The notes below the pieces were generated by a model that was given only the letters and a program-made list of their open reading frames with translations, was not told where the DNA came from and made no database searches. A DNA stretch of 64,000 nucleotides from Paracoccus denitrificans (GTDB lineage: Bacteria > Pseudomonadota > Alphaproteobacteria > Rhodobacterales > Rhodobacteraceae), in NCBI GenBank assembly GCA_005768755.1, contig VAFL01000010.1, positions 76,131 through 140,130 on the forward strand, read 5' to 3'. Positions 53,076 to 63,400 of the stretch are shown here, piece by piece (the stretch's first letter is position 1; every line of letters starts with the position of its first letter). The position numbers were made by a program, and so were the translations under genes.

Positions 53076-55439
53076 TCAAAGCTCCAACCGCTTCAGCCGC
53101 AGCGCATTGGCTATGACCGAAACCGACGACAACGACATGGCAGCGGCCGCGATCATCGGCGACAACAGGATGCCGAAGAACGGGTAGAGCAGGCCAGCCG
53201 CGATCGGGATGCCGATCGCGTTGTAAATGAAGGCGAAGAACAGGTTCTGCCGGATATTGCGCATCGTGCCCGTGGCCAGCCTGCGCGCCCGCACGATGCC
53301 GGACAAGTCGCCGCCCAGCAGAGTCAATCCGGCGCTTTCGACGGCCACATCGGCACCCGTGCCCATGGCGATCCCCACATCGGCCGCCGCAAGGGCGGGC
53401 GCATCGTTCACACCGTCGCCGGCCATGGCGACCTTGTGCCCGTCAGCGCGCAAGGCGTCGATCAGGTCCTTCTTGCCCTCGGGCAGCATCCCGGCCTTGA
53501 CCTGATCTATGCCCAACTGGGACGCGACCGCCTGCGCCGTGCGTTCGTTGTCGCCGGTGGCCATGATGACTTTGATGCCCTGCTCGTGCAGCTCGCGGAT
53601 CGCCGAGGCTGCGTTTTCCTTGATAGGGTCGGCCACAGCCACCAACCCCGCTAGCTTGCGGTCGAGTGCGACGAACATTGCGGTCTTGCCTTCGCCGCGC
53701 AGGCGGTCGGCGGTTTCTTCGCCCGTGTCGCAATCAATGCCCAGTGATTGCATCAGGGCGTTATTGCCCAACGCCACATCGCGGCCGTCGACCTTGCCGA
53801 TGACGCCCTTTCCGGTCACGGCCTCGAATTCCTCGCCATTCCCGATCCGGATGCCACGTGCCTCGGCCCCGGCAACGATCGCCTCTGCCAGCGGGTGTTC
53901 GGATGCGCGTTCCAGCGCCGCAGCCGCCGCCAGCAATTCATCCTCGGGCACATCGGCAAAGCTGGTGACATCGGTCAGCGCAGGCTTGCCTTCGGTCAGC
54001 GTGCCGGTCTTGTCGACGATCAGCGTGTCAACATCTTCCATCCGTTCCAGCGCTTCGGCATTCTTCACCAGCACACCCGCCTGTGCGCCGCGCCCTGCCG
54101 CCGTGGTGATAGAGATCGGGGTCGCAAGGCCAAGCGCGCAAGGGCAGGCGATGATCAGAACCGAGACAGCGGACGCAATGGCAAAGACGAATGCCGGGCT
54201 TGGCCCAAAGAACAGCCAGACGACAAAGGCGATGATCGCGATGGCAACCACGGTCGGCACGAAGATGGCAGAGACCCTGTCGGCCAGCCCCTGTATCGGC
54301 GCCTTGGACCGCCGCGCCCCCGCGACCATCTGCACGATCTGCGAAAGGACTGTATCCGCACCGACATCGGTCGCGCGGATCGCAAGCGAGCCGTTCTTGT
54401 TGATCGTGCCACCCGTCACGCGGTCGCCGTTGACCTTTTCGACCGGCACGGGTTCACCCGTGATCATGCTTTCATCTATGGATGAGCGCCCCTCGACCAC
54501 TTCGCCATCGACAGGCACGCTGTCACCAGGCCGCACCCGCAGCAGGTCGCCAGCCATGATGTTTTCCAGCGGCGCGTCATATTCGCTGCCATCGGGCAGG
54601 ATGCGCCGCGCGGTCTTGGGTGCCAGATCCATCAACGCCCGGATTGCATCACCGGTCCGTTCGCGCGCACGCAGTTCCAGCACCTGTCCGACAAAAACCA
54701 GGGCGACAATGACGACTGACGCCTCGAAATAGGTGCCGACTGCCTCGCCCATCCGATACTGTGCGGGAAAGATCCCCGGCAGGAAGGTCGCGAAAAGCGA
54801 ATAGATATAGGCTGCCCCCACCCCAAGTGAGATCAGCGTCCACATGTTCGGCGACCGGTTCCTGACAGAATCCAGACCACGCTGGAAGAACGGACGTGCA
54901 GCCCACAAAACAACGGGTGTGGCCAGCAGAAACTCGACCCAGACTGCGGCTCTGTGCCCAATCCAGTCGCGAACCGGCAGGCCCACCATCCCGCCCATCG
55001 TCAGGATGATGAGCGGAACGGCAGCGGCCACACTGACCCAAAGCCTGCGGGTGAAATCGGTCAGCTCCTCGCTGGGTTCGTCGGATGGGATCATCGGCTC
55101 CAGCGCCATGCCGCAGATCGGGCAGGCACCGGGTTCGTCGCGCACGATCTCGGGGTGCATCGGGCAGGTCCACTCTGTCCCGGCCGGCGCTGATTTTTCG
55201 ACCTTGGCCGAGGCCCCCGAGGCGTAAAACCAGGGATCAGCACCGAACTTCGACCGGCACCCGTCCGAACAGAAATAGAAGGTCTTGCCGTCATAGTCCT
55301 GCTGGCGGGCGTCGGGCTTGATCGTCACCTGCATCCCGCAGACAGGATCAACGGCCTTACCCGGTTCGGCAACAGCCGGTGCGCCACCATGTGCGCCGTG
55401 ATCATGATGACCATTCGAATGATTGTGGTTGTGATCCAT
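53076..55439 (-). CDS. copA: Copper-exporting P1B-type ATPase CopA
   Basis: Inner-membrane copper pump of 787 aa. The N-terminus is a histidine-rich run (MDHNHNHSNGHHDHGAHGG) and a YHS-type domain (DPVCGM at residue 31, then CSDGC) followed by the heavy-metal-binding CPMHPEI at 92 and CPICGM at 106; no classical HMA repeat is seen. The transport motif CPC is near 433 (IACPCALG), the phosphorylation site DKTGTLTEGK near 475, and GDGVNDAPAL near 676. It is divergent from csoR across two CsoR-type operators, so it should be induced by copper. Confidence 0.95.
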   Translation of the reverse strand: MDHNHNHSNGHHDHGAHGGAPAVAEPGKAVDPVCGMQVTIKPDARQQDYDGKTFYFCSDGCRSKFGADPWFYASGASAKVEKSAPAGTEWTCPMHPEIVRDEPGACPICGMALEPMIPSDEPSEELTDFTRRLWVSVAAAVPLIILTMGGMVGLPVRDWIGHRAAVWVEFLLATPVVLWAARPFFQRGLDSVRNRSPNMWTLISLGVGAAYIYSLFATFLPGIFPAQYRMGEAVGTYFEASVVIVALVFVGQVLELRARERTGDAIRALMDLAPKTARRILPDGSEYDAPLENIMAGDLLRVRPGDSVPVDGEVVEGRSSIDESMITGEPVPVEKVNGDRVTGGTINKNGSLAIRATDVGADTVLSQIVQMVAGARRSKAPIQGLADRVSAIFVPTVVAIAIIAFVVWLFFGPSPAFVFAIASAVSVLIIACPCALGLATPISITTAAGRGAQAGVLVKNAEALERMEDVDTLIVDKTGTLTEGKPALTDVTSFADVPEDELLAAAAALERASEHPLAEAIVAGAEARGIRIGNGEEFEAVTGKGVIGKVDGRDVALGNNALMQSLGIDCDTGEETADRLRGEGKTAMFVALDRKLAGLVAVADPIKENAASAIRELHEQGIKVIMATGDNERTAQAVASQLGIDQVKAGMLPEGKKDLIDALRADGHKVAMAGDGVNDAPALAAADVGIAMGTGADVAVESAGLTLLGGDLSGIVRARRLATGTMRNIRQNLFFAFIYNAIGIPIAAGLLYPFFGILLSPMIAAAAMSLSSVSVIANALRLKRLEL

Positions 55440-55456
55440 CTTTCTCTCCCGGCATG

Positions 55457-55473
55457 ATACCTATAGGGGGTAT
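55457..55473. promoter_or_regulatory. CsoR-type operator 1
   Basis: ATACCTATAGGGGGTAT in the copA-csoR gap, 18 bp before the copA ATG. Its reverse complement is nearly the same as operator 2, and both fit the TACC-rich palindromes bound by copper-sensing CsoR. Confidence 0.8.
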
Positions 55474-55487
55474 TCGCCGCTTGCTAT

Positions 55488-55504
55488 ATACCCCCCTTAG
55501 GTAT
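55488..55504. promoter_or_regulatory. CsoR-type operator 2
   Basis: ATACCCCCCTTAGGTAT, the second, oppositely oriented copy, 36 bp before the csoR GTG. The two sites are spaced 31 bp centre to centre, about three DNA turns. Confidence 0.8.
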
Positions 55505-55540
55505 ATTGCAAGACCGCAAAACCAGATCGAGGACCTGTGC

Positions 55541-55822
55541 GTGGCGCATGACAAACAGAACCGGGACGCGATCCAGAAGCGGCTCTCACGCTTGACCGGT
55601 CAGGTGCAGGGGGTGTCGCGCATGGTCGAGGACGGACGTTATTGCGTCGATATCCTGAACCAGACCGCTGCCATCAGATCCGCCCTGCGTGCGGTCGAAC
55701 GCCTGCTGATCGAGGATCACGCAAGAAGCTGCATGGAAGACGCCATCGAATCCGGCGATCAGGACCGCCAGCGCGTCATGTTCCGCGAAGTGGTCGAACT
55801 GCTGGAAAAGGTGCGCGACTAG
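55541..55822 (+). CDS. csoR: CsoR-type copper-sensing repressor
   Basis: All-helical repressor of 93 aa (DUF156 family). The Cu(I) ligands of CsoR are all present: Cys35 in GRYCVDIL, and His60 and Cys64 in EDHARSC, with the conserved RLSRLTGQVQGVSRM near residue 14. The start is a GTG preceded by GAGGA; an ATG seven bases later is in the wrong frame. It is divergent from copA, and copper binding should release it from the two operators between them. Confidence 0.92.
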   Translation: MAHDKQNRDAIQKRLSRLTGQVQGVSRMVEDGRYCVDILNQTAAIRSALRAVERLLIEDHARSCMEDAIESGDQDRQRVMFREVVELLEKVRD

Positions 55823-56236
55823 GCCGAGGATCGTTGTCCGACCTGCCCGGCATTCCTGCAGACGCAAGCGATTGGCGTGACCGGTCGCGCTATCTGCGAT
55901 CCAGCGAGCCGTACCTGCGCCATCGGGCGGACTGAGCATGGATGATGGGTCCGCTCCTTTCTTTCCCACGCAGCCCAATTTTGTTGAGTAGGTGTCGAAT
56001 CGTCGGGTTGGTATGGGAATACCACACGAACGGGCCCGGAGTAGCGCACTTTAAAATTGGGAAGATTTTGGTTGCGGGGGCATGCAACAACCGTTCTCTA
56101 CCCCGATTGCTAGCGGCGATTTGATCCTTGCTTCGTAGCTGAAATCATTCCTGATATGAGCACGTTACAGTTCCTTTGCTGAGCCAGTCATAACCTAGAC
56201 CGAGGCCTGCCGCGATTGGCCGCTGAAACCTCTGTC
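55823..56236. other. Region without a recognisable gene after csoR
   Basis: About 400 bp with short overlapping ORFs on both strands. The only protein-like stretch is a plus-strand reading ending near 55935 (PADASDWRDRSRYLRSSEPY), which has no start of its own. It may be the remnant of a gene. No RNA or repeat is evident. Confidence 0.35.
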
Positions 56237-56470
56237 TCAGCGTGCAGGCCAACCGTAATCTTGGAAGCCTTCTTCTAGACCGGAAACAAGGTCTCTATGA
56301 TCTGGCTGTTTCAGATCGCAAGCCTCGACCGATACGGCAGCAAGGATCACAAAGTTCTCTCTAGACATGCCACCCAAACCGGCCAGGCCGCGTCCGAGTT
56401 CATAAGGCCCAGACTAAAACTTGATATCAAGCCTGCACTGCTTTGAGGCGATTTCGTCGTGAACATCCAT
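56237..56470 (-). pseudogene. Small gene interrupted by one in-frame TAG
   Basis: From an ATG with a near-perfect ribosome site (GAAGGAG, about 8 bases upstream) the minus strand encodes MDVHDEIASKQCRLDIKF, then TAG at codon 19 (56414-56416), then continues in the same frame for 58 residues through GPYELGRGLAGLGGMSRENF to QDYGWPAR and a TGA. Seventy-seven residues in all. The sequence after the stop is as protein-like as the part before it, so a single nonsense mutation (for example from TGG or CAG) is the simplest explanation. I do not recognise the family. Confidence 0.5.
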
Positions 56471-56726
56471 CTTAAACTTCTCCTTCTATTCGCGCCAGCA
56501 GAGTGCGGCGCTCGGTTCCCACGAAATAAGAGAGATCTTTCGCGCGACTAGAGGTTTTCCACAGGTTCACGCTCGCGTTCGAAACTGCGCGGCCATCACG
56601 AAACCTTGGCGATCAGCCTCGAGCATAAGGACCCAAAACATCTCCAATATATGTCCCGTCACCCGTGAGGTGTGGACGCCCCCAGCGAGGCAAGGCAATA
56701 TCGCCGGAAAAATGCGAGGACGACGA

Positions 56727-58322
56727 ATGATTACCGGTGAACTGAAGTCCAAGGTCGATGCGATCTGGAACGCCATGTGGACGGGCGGGTTCGCTAACCC
56801 GCAGACGGTCATGGAACAGTTGACCTTGCTGCTGTTCCTGAAGGGGCTAGACGACACCCAGACGCTGGCAGAGCGTCAAGCCCGTGCGCGCGGCACGACG
56901 CTGGAACGGGATCTGTTCCCGGACGAACTTGATGACATCCCGATTCTCGATGAAAACGGCGCCAAGGTCGCTGATGGTCGCAGTTATGCTGACCTTCGCT
57001 GGCCGCGCTTCGTTGCTCTTCCTGCCGCCGAAATGCAGGAGGCTGCTCAGAACCATCTCATCCCCTTCCTGCGTCGGCTGGGGTCTGATGGCGCGCCGCT
57101 GCGCAAGCACATGGCCGGCGCCAGATATGAAATTCCGACCGGGCGCCTGCTTTCCAAGGTGGTCGACCTGATCTCGGACCTGCCGATGCGTCAGCGCGAC
57201 ACCAAGGGGGATCTTTACGAATACATGCTGTCGAGAGTGGCGGCAGCAGGACAGAACGGGCAGTTCCGCACGCCCCGCCATATCATCAACCTGATGGTCG
57301 CCATGACCAGGCCGCGACGTGATGATGTCATCTGCGACCCGGCCTGCGGCACGGCCGGCTTTCTGGTGGGGGCAGCCGAATTCCTGCGCAGCCATGATTC
57401 AGATGCTTGGACCGACCAGGATGCCCGGCTGCACATCGAAACCGGCATGTTCCACGGCCATGATTTCGACGGCACGATGCTGCGTCTGGGCGCGATGAAC
57501 ATGGCGCTTCACGGCTTTGAAGATGCCGCCATCGTCTATCGTGACAGCCTGACCCAGGAACATGGCGACGAGGCCGAGGCCTATTCGCTGATCCTTGCCA
57601 ATCCGCCCTTCGCGGGGTCGCTGGATACCGAAGCGGTGGCCAAGGACCTGACCCGCATCGTCAACACCCGCAAGACCGAATTGCTTTTCCTGGCGCTGTT
57701 CCTGCGCCTGCTGAAGCGCGGCGGCCGCGCGGCGGTCGTCGTGCCGGACGGCGTCCTGTTCGGGTCGAACAAGGCGCATAAGGAGGTCCGGCGCATGCTG
57801 GTCGAGGATCAGCAGCTTCAGGGCGTGGTCAAGCTACCGGCCGGCGTCTTCCGCCCCTATGCCGGGGTCTCGACCGCGATCCTGCTGTTTCAGCGGACCG
57901 ATTCCGGCGGAACGGATGGCGTCTGGTTCTATGACCTTCATGCCGATGGCCTGAGCCTTGATGACAAGCGCAACCTGCTGGTGCCCGAGGACAAGCTGGG
58001 CCCCTGGGCCGATCTGACCGGGGACGAATCGAAGCTGAACGATCTTCCCGACGCGCTTGCCCGCTGGCAGGAACGCGAAGGCACCGAAAAGGACAATCCC
58101 CGCACCGCGCGCAGCTTTGTCGTCCCGAAAAGGGAGATTGCGGCCGCCGGCTATGACCTTAGCCTGAACCGCTATCGCGAGATCGAACATGACGCGGTGG
58201 AACACGAAGCACCCGCTGACATCCTGTCCCGCCTGCGCGAGATGGAGCGCGAGATCTTCGACGGCCTGGACGAATTGGAAAAGATGCTGGCCGAAGGCAC
58301 CACGCGCGAGGCCGCCGAATGA
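56727..58322 (+). CDS. hsdM: Type I restriction-modification methyltransferase subunit HsdM
   Basis: Adenine-specific DNA methyltransferase subunit of 531 aa. HsdM_N lies in about residues 3-140 (IWNAMWTGGFANPQTVMEQL), the AdoMet-binding motif I is CDPACGTAGFLVG near 203, and the catalytic motif IV is LANPPFAG near 290. The ATG has GAGGA upstream and gives the family start MITGELKSKVD. It overlaps the GIY-YIG gene by ATGA. With HsdS it methylates the recognition site. Confidence 0.95.
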   Translation: MITGELKSKVDAIWNAMWTGGFANPQTVMEQLTLLLFLKGLDDTQTLAERQARARGTTLERDLFPDELDDIPILDENGAKVADGRSYADLRWPRFVALPAAEMQEAAQNHLIPFLRRLGSDGAPLRKHMAGARYEIPTGRLLSKVVDLISDLPMRQRDTKGDLYEYMLSRVAAAGQNGQFRTPRHIINLMVAMTRPRRDDVICDPACGTAGFLVGAAEFLRSHDSDAWTDQDARLHIETGMFHGHDFDGTMLRLGAMNMALHGFEDAAIVYRDSLTQEHGDEAEAYSLILANPPFAGSLDTEAVAKDLTRIVNTRKTELLFLALFLRLLKRGGRAAVVVPDGVLFGSNKAHKEVRRMLVEDQQLQGVVKLPAGVFRPYAGVSTAILLFQRTDSGGTDGVWFYDLHADGLSLDDKRNLLVPEDKLGPWADLTGDESKLNDLPDALARWQEREGTEKDNPRTARSFVVPKREIAAAGYDLSLNRYREIEHDAVEHEAPADILSRLREMEREIFDGLDELEKMLAEGTTREAAE

Positions 58323-59260
58323 GCACGGGCGATATCTTCGGGCGAACGATCCAGCTTTTCCTGGTCGATGGCAAACCCACCGGGCTGCGAAAGGCGACCA
58401 TCCACGGCTGGACCGGGCTGTTATTCGTGTCCGGCGCATCGGCCTTTGGCGATCTGGCGGCGCGGGACGAGGTGGACCGCACCGGCGTCTATATCCTGGC
58501 CGGCCCCGATCCGGTCATGGCCGGCACGACGCGGGTCTATATCGGTTCGGGCAATTCCGTCGCTGAACGTGTCAAGCAAAGCGCGGTCCGGCGCGATTTC
58601 TGGGAAACCGCGATCACCGTCACGACAAGCGATGACGACCTGTCAAAGGGCCACGCCGAATATCTGGAGGCGCGGCTGATCGAACAGACGATCAAGGCCG
58701 GGCGGGTGACGCTGGACAACGGGACGCAGCCGGATTTCAATCGCCGCCGCCTGCCCGAGGCTGATGTGGCCAACATGGAGCAGTTTCTGGCGAACCTGCG
58801 GATCATCCTGCCGGTGATCGGGCTGGACATGCTGAAGCCGCAGCCAAAGGCGGTGACGCAAATCGCGCAGCCGGTCGATCAGCGCACCAGCGGAGAGGTC
58901 CATTTCGAGATCCGGCACAAAAGCGGCGTGCAGGCCACCGCAGTCGAGGAAGATGGCGAATTCATCGTGCTGGAAGGTTCCGAGGCGCTGACCGGCACCG
59001 GCTATGTTCATCATCAAAGCTATGACGCCCTGAAAGCGACGCTGATTGCCGAGGGCATTCTGGTTGCGCAAGATGGGCTGCCCGGCGTCCAGAAACTGCG
59101 CTTTTCCCGACCCTGGCCATTCAAAAGCCCGTCTGCTGCGGCTGCCGTGGTATTGGATCGCAACAGCAACGGGCGGATCGAGTGCAAAGTAAAAGGCGCA
59201 AGCCAGACCTATCACGACTGGCAGCAGGCGCAGGCAGCGCGGCAGGAGGCGGCGGAATGA
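58319..59260 (+). CDS. GIY-YIG nuclease-domain protein with DUF4357-like tail
   Basis: Protein of 313 aa placed between hsdM and hsdS, overlapping both by 4 bp. The middle shows the GIY-YIG fold: TGVYILAGPDP near residue 55 supplies GVY, and TRVYIGSGNSV near 76 supplies YIG, followed by the EARLIEQTIKAG helix with a glutamate near 120. The C-terminal part (VKGASQTYHDWQQA) looks like DUF4357. Such proteins are seen in type I loci but their role is not settled: an accessory nuclease or a modulator of the complex are both open. Confidence 0.82.
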   Translation: MSTGDIFGRTIQLFLVDGKPTGLRKATIHGWTGLLFVSGASAFGDLAARDEVDRTGVYILAGPDPVMAGTTRVYIGSGNSVAERVKQSAVRRDFWETAITVTTSDDDLSKGHAEYLEARLIEQTIKAGRVTLDNGTQPDFNRRRLPEADVANMEQFLANLRIILPVIGLDMLKPQPKAVTQIAQPVDQRTSGEVHFEIRHKSGVQATAVEEDGEFIVLEGSEALTGTGYVHHQSYDALKATLIAEGILVAQDGLPGVQKLRFSRPWPFKSPSAAAAVVLDRNSNGRIECKVKGASQTYHDWQQAQAARQEAAE

Positions 59261-60438
59261 GTTGGCCGATGGTTTCGCTGGATAAGCTTTGTGGCATTCA
59301 AATCGGTCGCACGCCTCGCCGGGCGAACACAGAGTACTGGAAGGATGGCACCGAACCATGGGTTAGCATCGCAGACCTTTCTAGGTCACGGGTCGCGGGT
59401 GAAACCAAAGAAAAGATCACGCCTTTTGCGGTGAAGGATAGTGGCTGCAAGATAGTTCCAGCAAATACGGTTCTGTTCAGCTTCAAACTCAGTATTGGCA
59501 AGGTCGCCATTTCGGACCGGCCGCTTTTTACCAACGAGGCCATTGCAGCGCTACCTGTCTTAGACGAGGAGCAGCTTGACATGGAATTTCTTGCTCGCGC
59601 GCTGGAAGCTTTGGACTTCTCCGAGGCTGGTCAGCGTGCGGTGATGGGGAAGACACTAAACAAGGCGAGCCTGGCAGAAATCAAAATCCCCCTCCCCCCC
59701 CTCGACGAGCAGCGGCGGATTGCGGGGATACTGGATGCGGCCGACGCGCTGCGCCGCCGCCGCCGCGAGGCCCTCGCCCTGCTCGACACGCTCCCGGGCG
59801 CAATCTTCGCGGAGATGTTCGGTGACCCGGTTGAGAAGTCGCCAGACCGGCGTTTCGTGCCGCTTGGGGCGATTACTTCCAAGATCGGTAGCGGTGCAAC
59901 ACCTCGCGGTGGCGCAAAGGTATACCAAGGTGAGGGCACGAAGTTCATTCGCAGTATGAACGTCCGAGACGGGACGTTCTCGGAAGAGGGGATGGTCTGT
60001 ATCGCCGACAAAGCAGCAAAACAGCTGTCGAACGTCGAAGTTACCCAAGACGATGTGTTCCGGAACATCACCGGAGCATCTGTAGCCCGCTGTTGTCGGT
60101 CAAATGTCGCACTGTCGGGTGCAAGAGTTAATCAGCACGTCGCAATCATACGCCCCCAAAACCCAGCCTTCACCGATTTCATCATGGGGACGCTTTGCCA
60201 TCCACACATGAACGCTGATTTATTACGAATTGCGGAAGCAGGCGCTACGCGTCAAGCTATTACGAAATCGGAAATAGAAAGGCTGGAAGTGCCCGCGCCA
60301 ACAGAAAATGAGGCTGAAGAGTATTCCAGTCGTCTGCGCGCGGCGAAAGGAATGCGGGACCAAGTGTCTGAACATTACTCTCAACTCGAAACCCTCTTCG
60401 CCTCCCTCCAATCCCGCGCCTTCGCCGGCGAGCTCTGA
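59257..60438 (+). CDS. hsdS: Type I restriction-modification specificity subunit HsdS
   Basis: DNA-recognition subunit of 393 aa with two target recognition domains. TRD1 begins at IQIGRTPRRANTEYW near residue 14 and TRD2 at KIGSGATPRGGAKVY near 210; each ends in a conserved helical region (PLPPLDEQRRIAGILDAAD near 148, and PTENEAEEYSSRLRAA near 350). The two domains are visibly richer in A and T and in rarer codons than the flanking hsd genes, as expected for exchanged TRDs. The site recognised cannot be predicted here. Confidence 0.93.
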   Translation: MSWPMVSLDKLCGIQIGRTPRRANTEYWKDGTEPWVSIADLSRSRVAGETKEKITPFAVKDSGCKIVPANTVLFSFKLSIGKVAISDRPLFTNEAIAALPVLDEEQLDMEFLARALEALDFSEAGQRAVMGKTLNKASLAEIKIPLPPLDEQRRIAGILDAADALRRRRREALALLDTLPGAIFAEMFGDPVEKSPDRRFVPLGAITSKIGSGATPRGGAKVYQGEGTKFIRSMNVRDGTFSEEGMVCIADKAAKQLSNVEVTQDDVFRNITGASVARCCRSNVALSGARVNQHVAIIRPQNPAFTDFIMGTLCHPHMNADLLRIAEAGATRQAITKSEIERLEVPAPTENEAEEYSSRLRAAKGMRDQVSEHYSQLETLFASLQSRAFAGEL

Positions 60439-60453
60439 TCAGGGGACACCGCC

Positions 60454-63400
60454 ATGAGTGCCAGCAACTTCGCCCATCTCGAAACCGACTTTCCCACTGT
60501 CTACGCCGCGGCGGCCTCGGCCGAGCGGCTGGCGACGTCGGAACCCGAGGCGGCGGTGATCCTGTCGGGCAAGGCGGTGGAGCTGGCACTTGGCTGGGCC
60601 TTTGCCCATGATGCCGGCCTGACGCCGCCCGCGCAGTTCGGCGCCAGCCGGATGATCAACGACCCCGATTTCAAGGCAATCGCCGGCCAGAAGGTTCACG
60701 CCAAGGCGCGGTTCATCAATCTCGTGCGCAACAAATCCGCACATGAGGGCGTGACGCTGAAACCCGACGCTGCCAGGCAGGTCATCCAGGAACTTCATCA
60801 CGTCATGCACTGGTTCGGCCGCACCTATGCCCGTCACCAGAAACCGCCCGAACCGAACGATTTCGACCCCGCGCCGCTGAACGCCCGCCTGGACCTGATC
60901 AAACAGGCACGCGGGCGCATCCAGTCCACGGAAACCGCCCTGCAGCAACGCACCGAGGAACTGGAGGCGCTGCGCGCGCAATATGCCAGCCTCGACAGCG
61001 AATTGAAGGCGAAGCGCGCCGAGGTCGCCCAGGCCCGTGCCGATCAGGCCGCCGACCCGCATGACTACCACGAGGCGGAAACGCGCAACCGCTTGATCGA
61101 CCTGTTGCTGGCCGAATCCGGCTGGACCGAGTTGAAGCAGGGCAAGGATGTGGAATACCGCGTCGAACCCATGCCGAACGAAAAGGGTCACGGCTTTGCC
61201 GATTATGTGCTGTGGGGCGCCGATGGCCTGCCGCTTGCCGTGATCGAGGCCAAGCGCACCCGCCGCGCGCCGTCAGATGGCCAGCAACAGGCCAAGCTTT
61301 ACGCCGACGCATTGGAACAGATGCATGGCCGCCGCCCGGTGATCTTCTACACCAATGGCTATGAACACTGGATCTGGGACGACGCGCGCAACATCGCCCC
61401 GCGTCGTCTTGGCGGGTTCAAGACGGCGCAGGAACTGGGCGAGATGATCGCGCGGCGCAAAGATGCCAGGCCCCTGACCTCGCAAAGGCCGAACGCCGCG
61501 ATTGCCGGCCGGCCCTACCAGACCCGCGCCCTGACCCGCATCGCCGAACATTTCGACGCTGGATCGCGCAAGGCGCTGCTGGTGATGGCGACGGGGACCG
61601 GCAAGACGCGCACCGTCATCGCCCTGGTCGACATGATGATCCGCGCGGGACTGGTGAAGCGGGCGCTGTTTCTGGCCGACCGTATCAGCCTGGTCCGTCA
61701 GGCCCGCAACGCCTTTGCCGCGCATCTACCCGACAGCGCCCCGGTCAATCTGGTAACCGACCCGTCCGGCACCGGCCGGGTCTATGTCTCAACCTACCCG
61801 ACGATGATGAACCTGATCGACCGCGCGGACACCAATGGCAGGCGCTTCGGCCCCGGCCATTTCGATCTGGTGATCATCGACGAGGCGCATCGGTCGATCT
61901 ACAAACGCTATCGCGCCATCTTCGAATGGTTCGACAGCTATCTTGTCGGCCTGACCGCCACGCCGCGCGACGAGGTCGATCGCGACACCTATCGGCTGTT
62001 CGACCTCGACCCCGGCCATCCGACCGATTTTTACGGGCTGGAGGAGGCGATCGAGGACGATTTCCTGGTACCCTTCGTTCCAATCTCGCTGCCGACCCGC
62101 TTCATGCGCGAAGGCATCCGTTATGACGATCTGACGGACGAGGAGAAGGATCAGTGGGACGAGCTTGACTGGGGCGAGTCCGGCCGCCGGGACGAGGTGA
62201 CATCAGGCGAGATCAACAGGTATCTGTTCAACGCCGATACCGTCGACAAAGTGCTGGCCCATCTCATGACACATGGAATCCGCGTCGACGGCGGCGACAA
62301 GATCGGCAAGACCATCATTTTCGCCGCGAACAAGGCGCACGCGAAATTCATCGAGGACCGTTTCAACATAGGCTGGCCCAACTATGGCGGAAGCTTCGTG
62401 CGATGCATTGTGCACGGCGAAAGCTATGCACAAAGCCTGATCGAAGCCTTTGAGATCCCGTCGAAGGAGCCACAAATCGCCATCTCGGTCGACATGCTGG
62501 ATACCGGAGTCGACGTCCCCGAGGTGGTCAATCTCGTCTTTTTCAAACTTGTCCGGTCAAAGACGAAATTCTGGCAGATGGTCGGGCGCGGCACGCGGCT
62601 GTCCCCCCATCTGTTCGGTCCCAATCTCCGCAAGACAGAGTTCCGGATATTCGATGTCTGCGGAAATCTGGAATTCTTCGGATCGAACCCGGAACTGGCC
62701 GATCCCAAGATGCCGAAATCCATGACCGAACGCTTGATCGAGGCACGTCTGAACATCGCGCGCACGATTGACGGGCAGCACAGTGCACACGTCTCGGTCG
62801 AGGGTGCCGACGATCAAACCAAACAAGACGAACTGAATGAGGTCCGTAGCAGCCTCATCAATGACGTGCGGCGTTTTGTTGCTGGATTGGACGTGACGTC
62901 CTTCGTGGTGCGTCAACAGCTGCGCCAGGTCGATGCCTGGCAGTCTGAAGATGCCCCCTGGTCTGATCTTTCCGAGGCCGCAGCCGATGAGCTGCAGGAT
63001 CTGGCCGCACTTCCCAGCAGCACGAACCTGGGTGGGGACGAGGCCAAGAGGTTCGATCTGCTGATGTTCGACCTGCAACTTGCCCTGATGGGCCGTTCTT
63101 CGAAGCTGGAGACCTGCCGAAAGAAACTTGTCGAGATTGCAAGGGCTCTTTCAACCAAGGCGGCCATTCCTGCCGTCGCGAGACAGGCCGATCTGATAGA
63201 CGACACTCTGACTGATGTGTGGTGGACCGATCTGACGGTTCCAGTCGTGGAACGTGCTCGATTGCGGTTGCGTGACCTTGTCCATCTGATCGACCAAGGA
63301 GCGCGGGTTATCCTTTATACCGATTTCGAGGATGAGCTGGGAGTCGCAACGACTGTTGTGCTGAATCCTGCCGCCGATTTCGCGGCATTCAAGAAAAAGG

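Noticed and set aside
55823..56236. A functional gene between csoR and the interrupted ORF
   Set aside because: Short overlapping frames only, without ribosome sites or recognisable domains.
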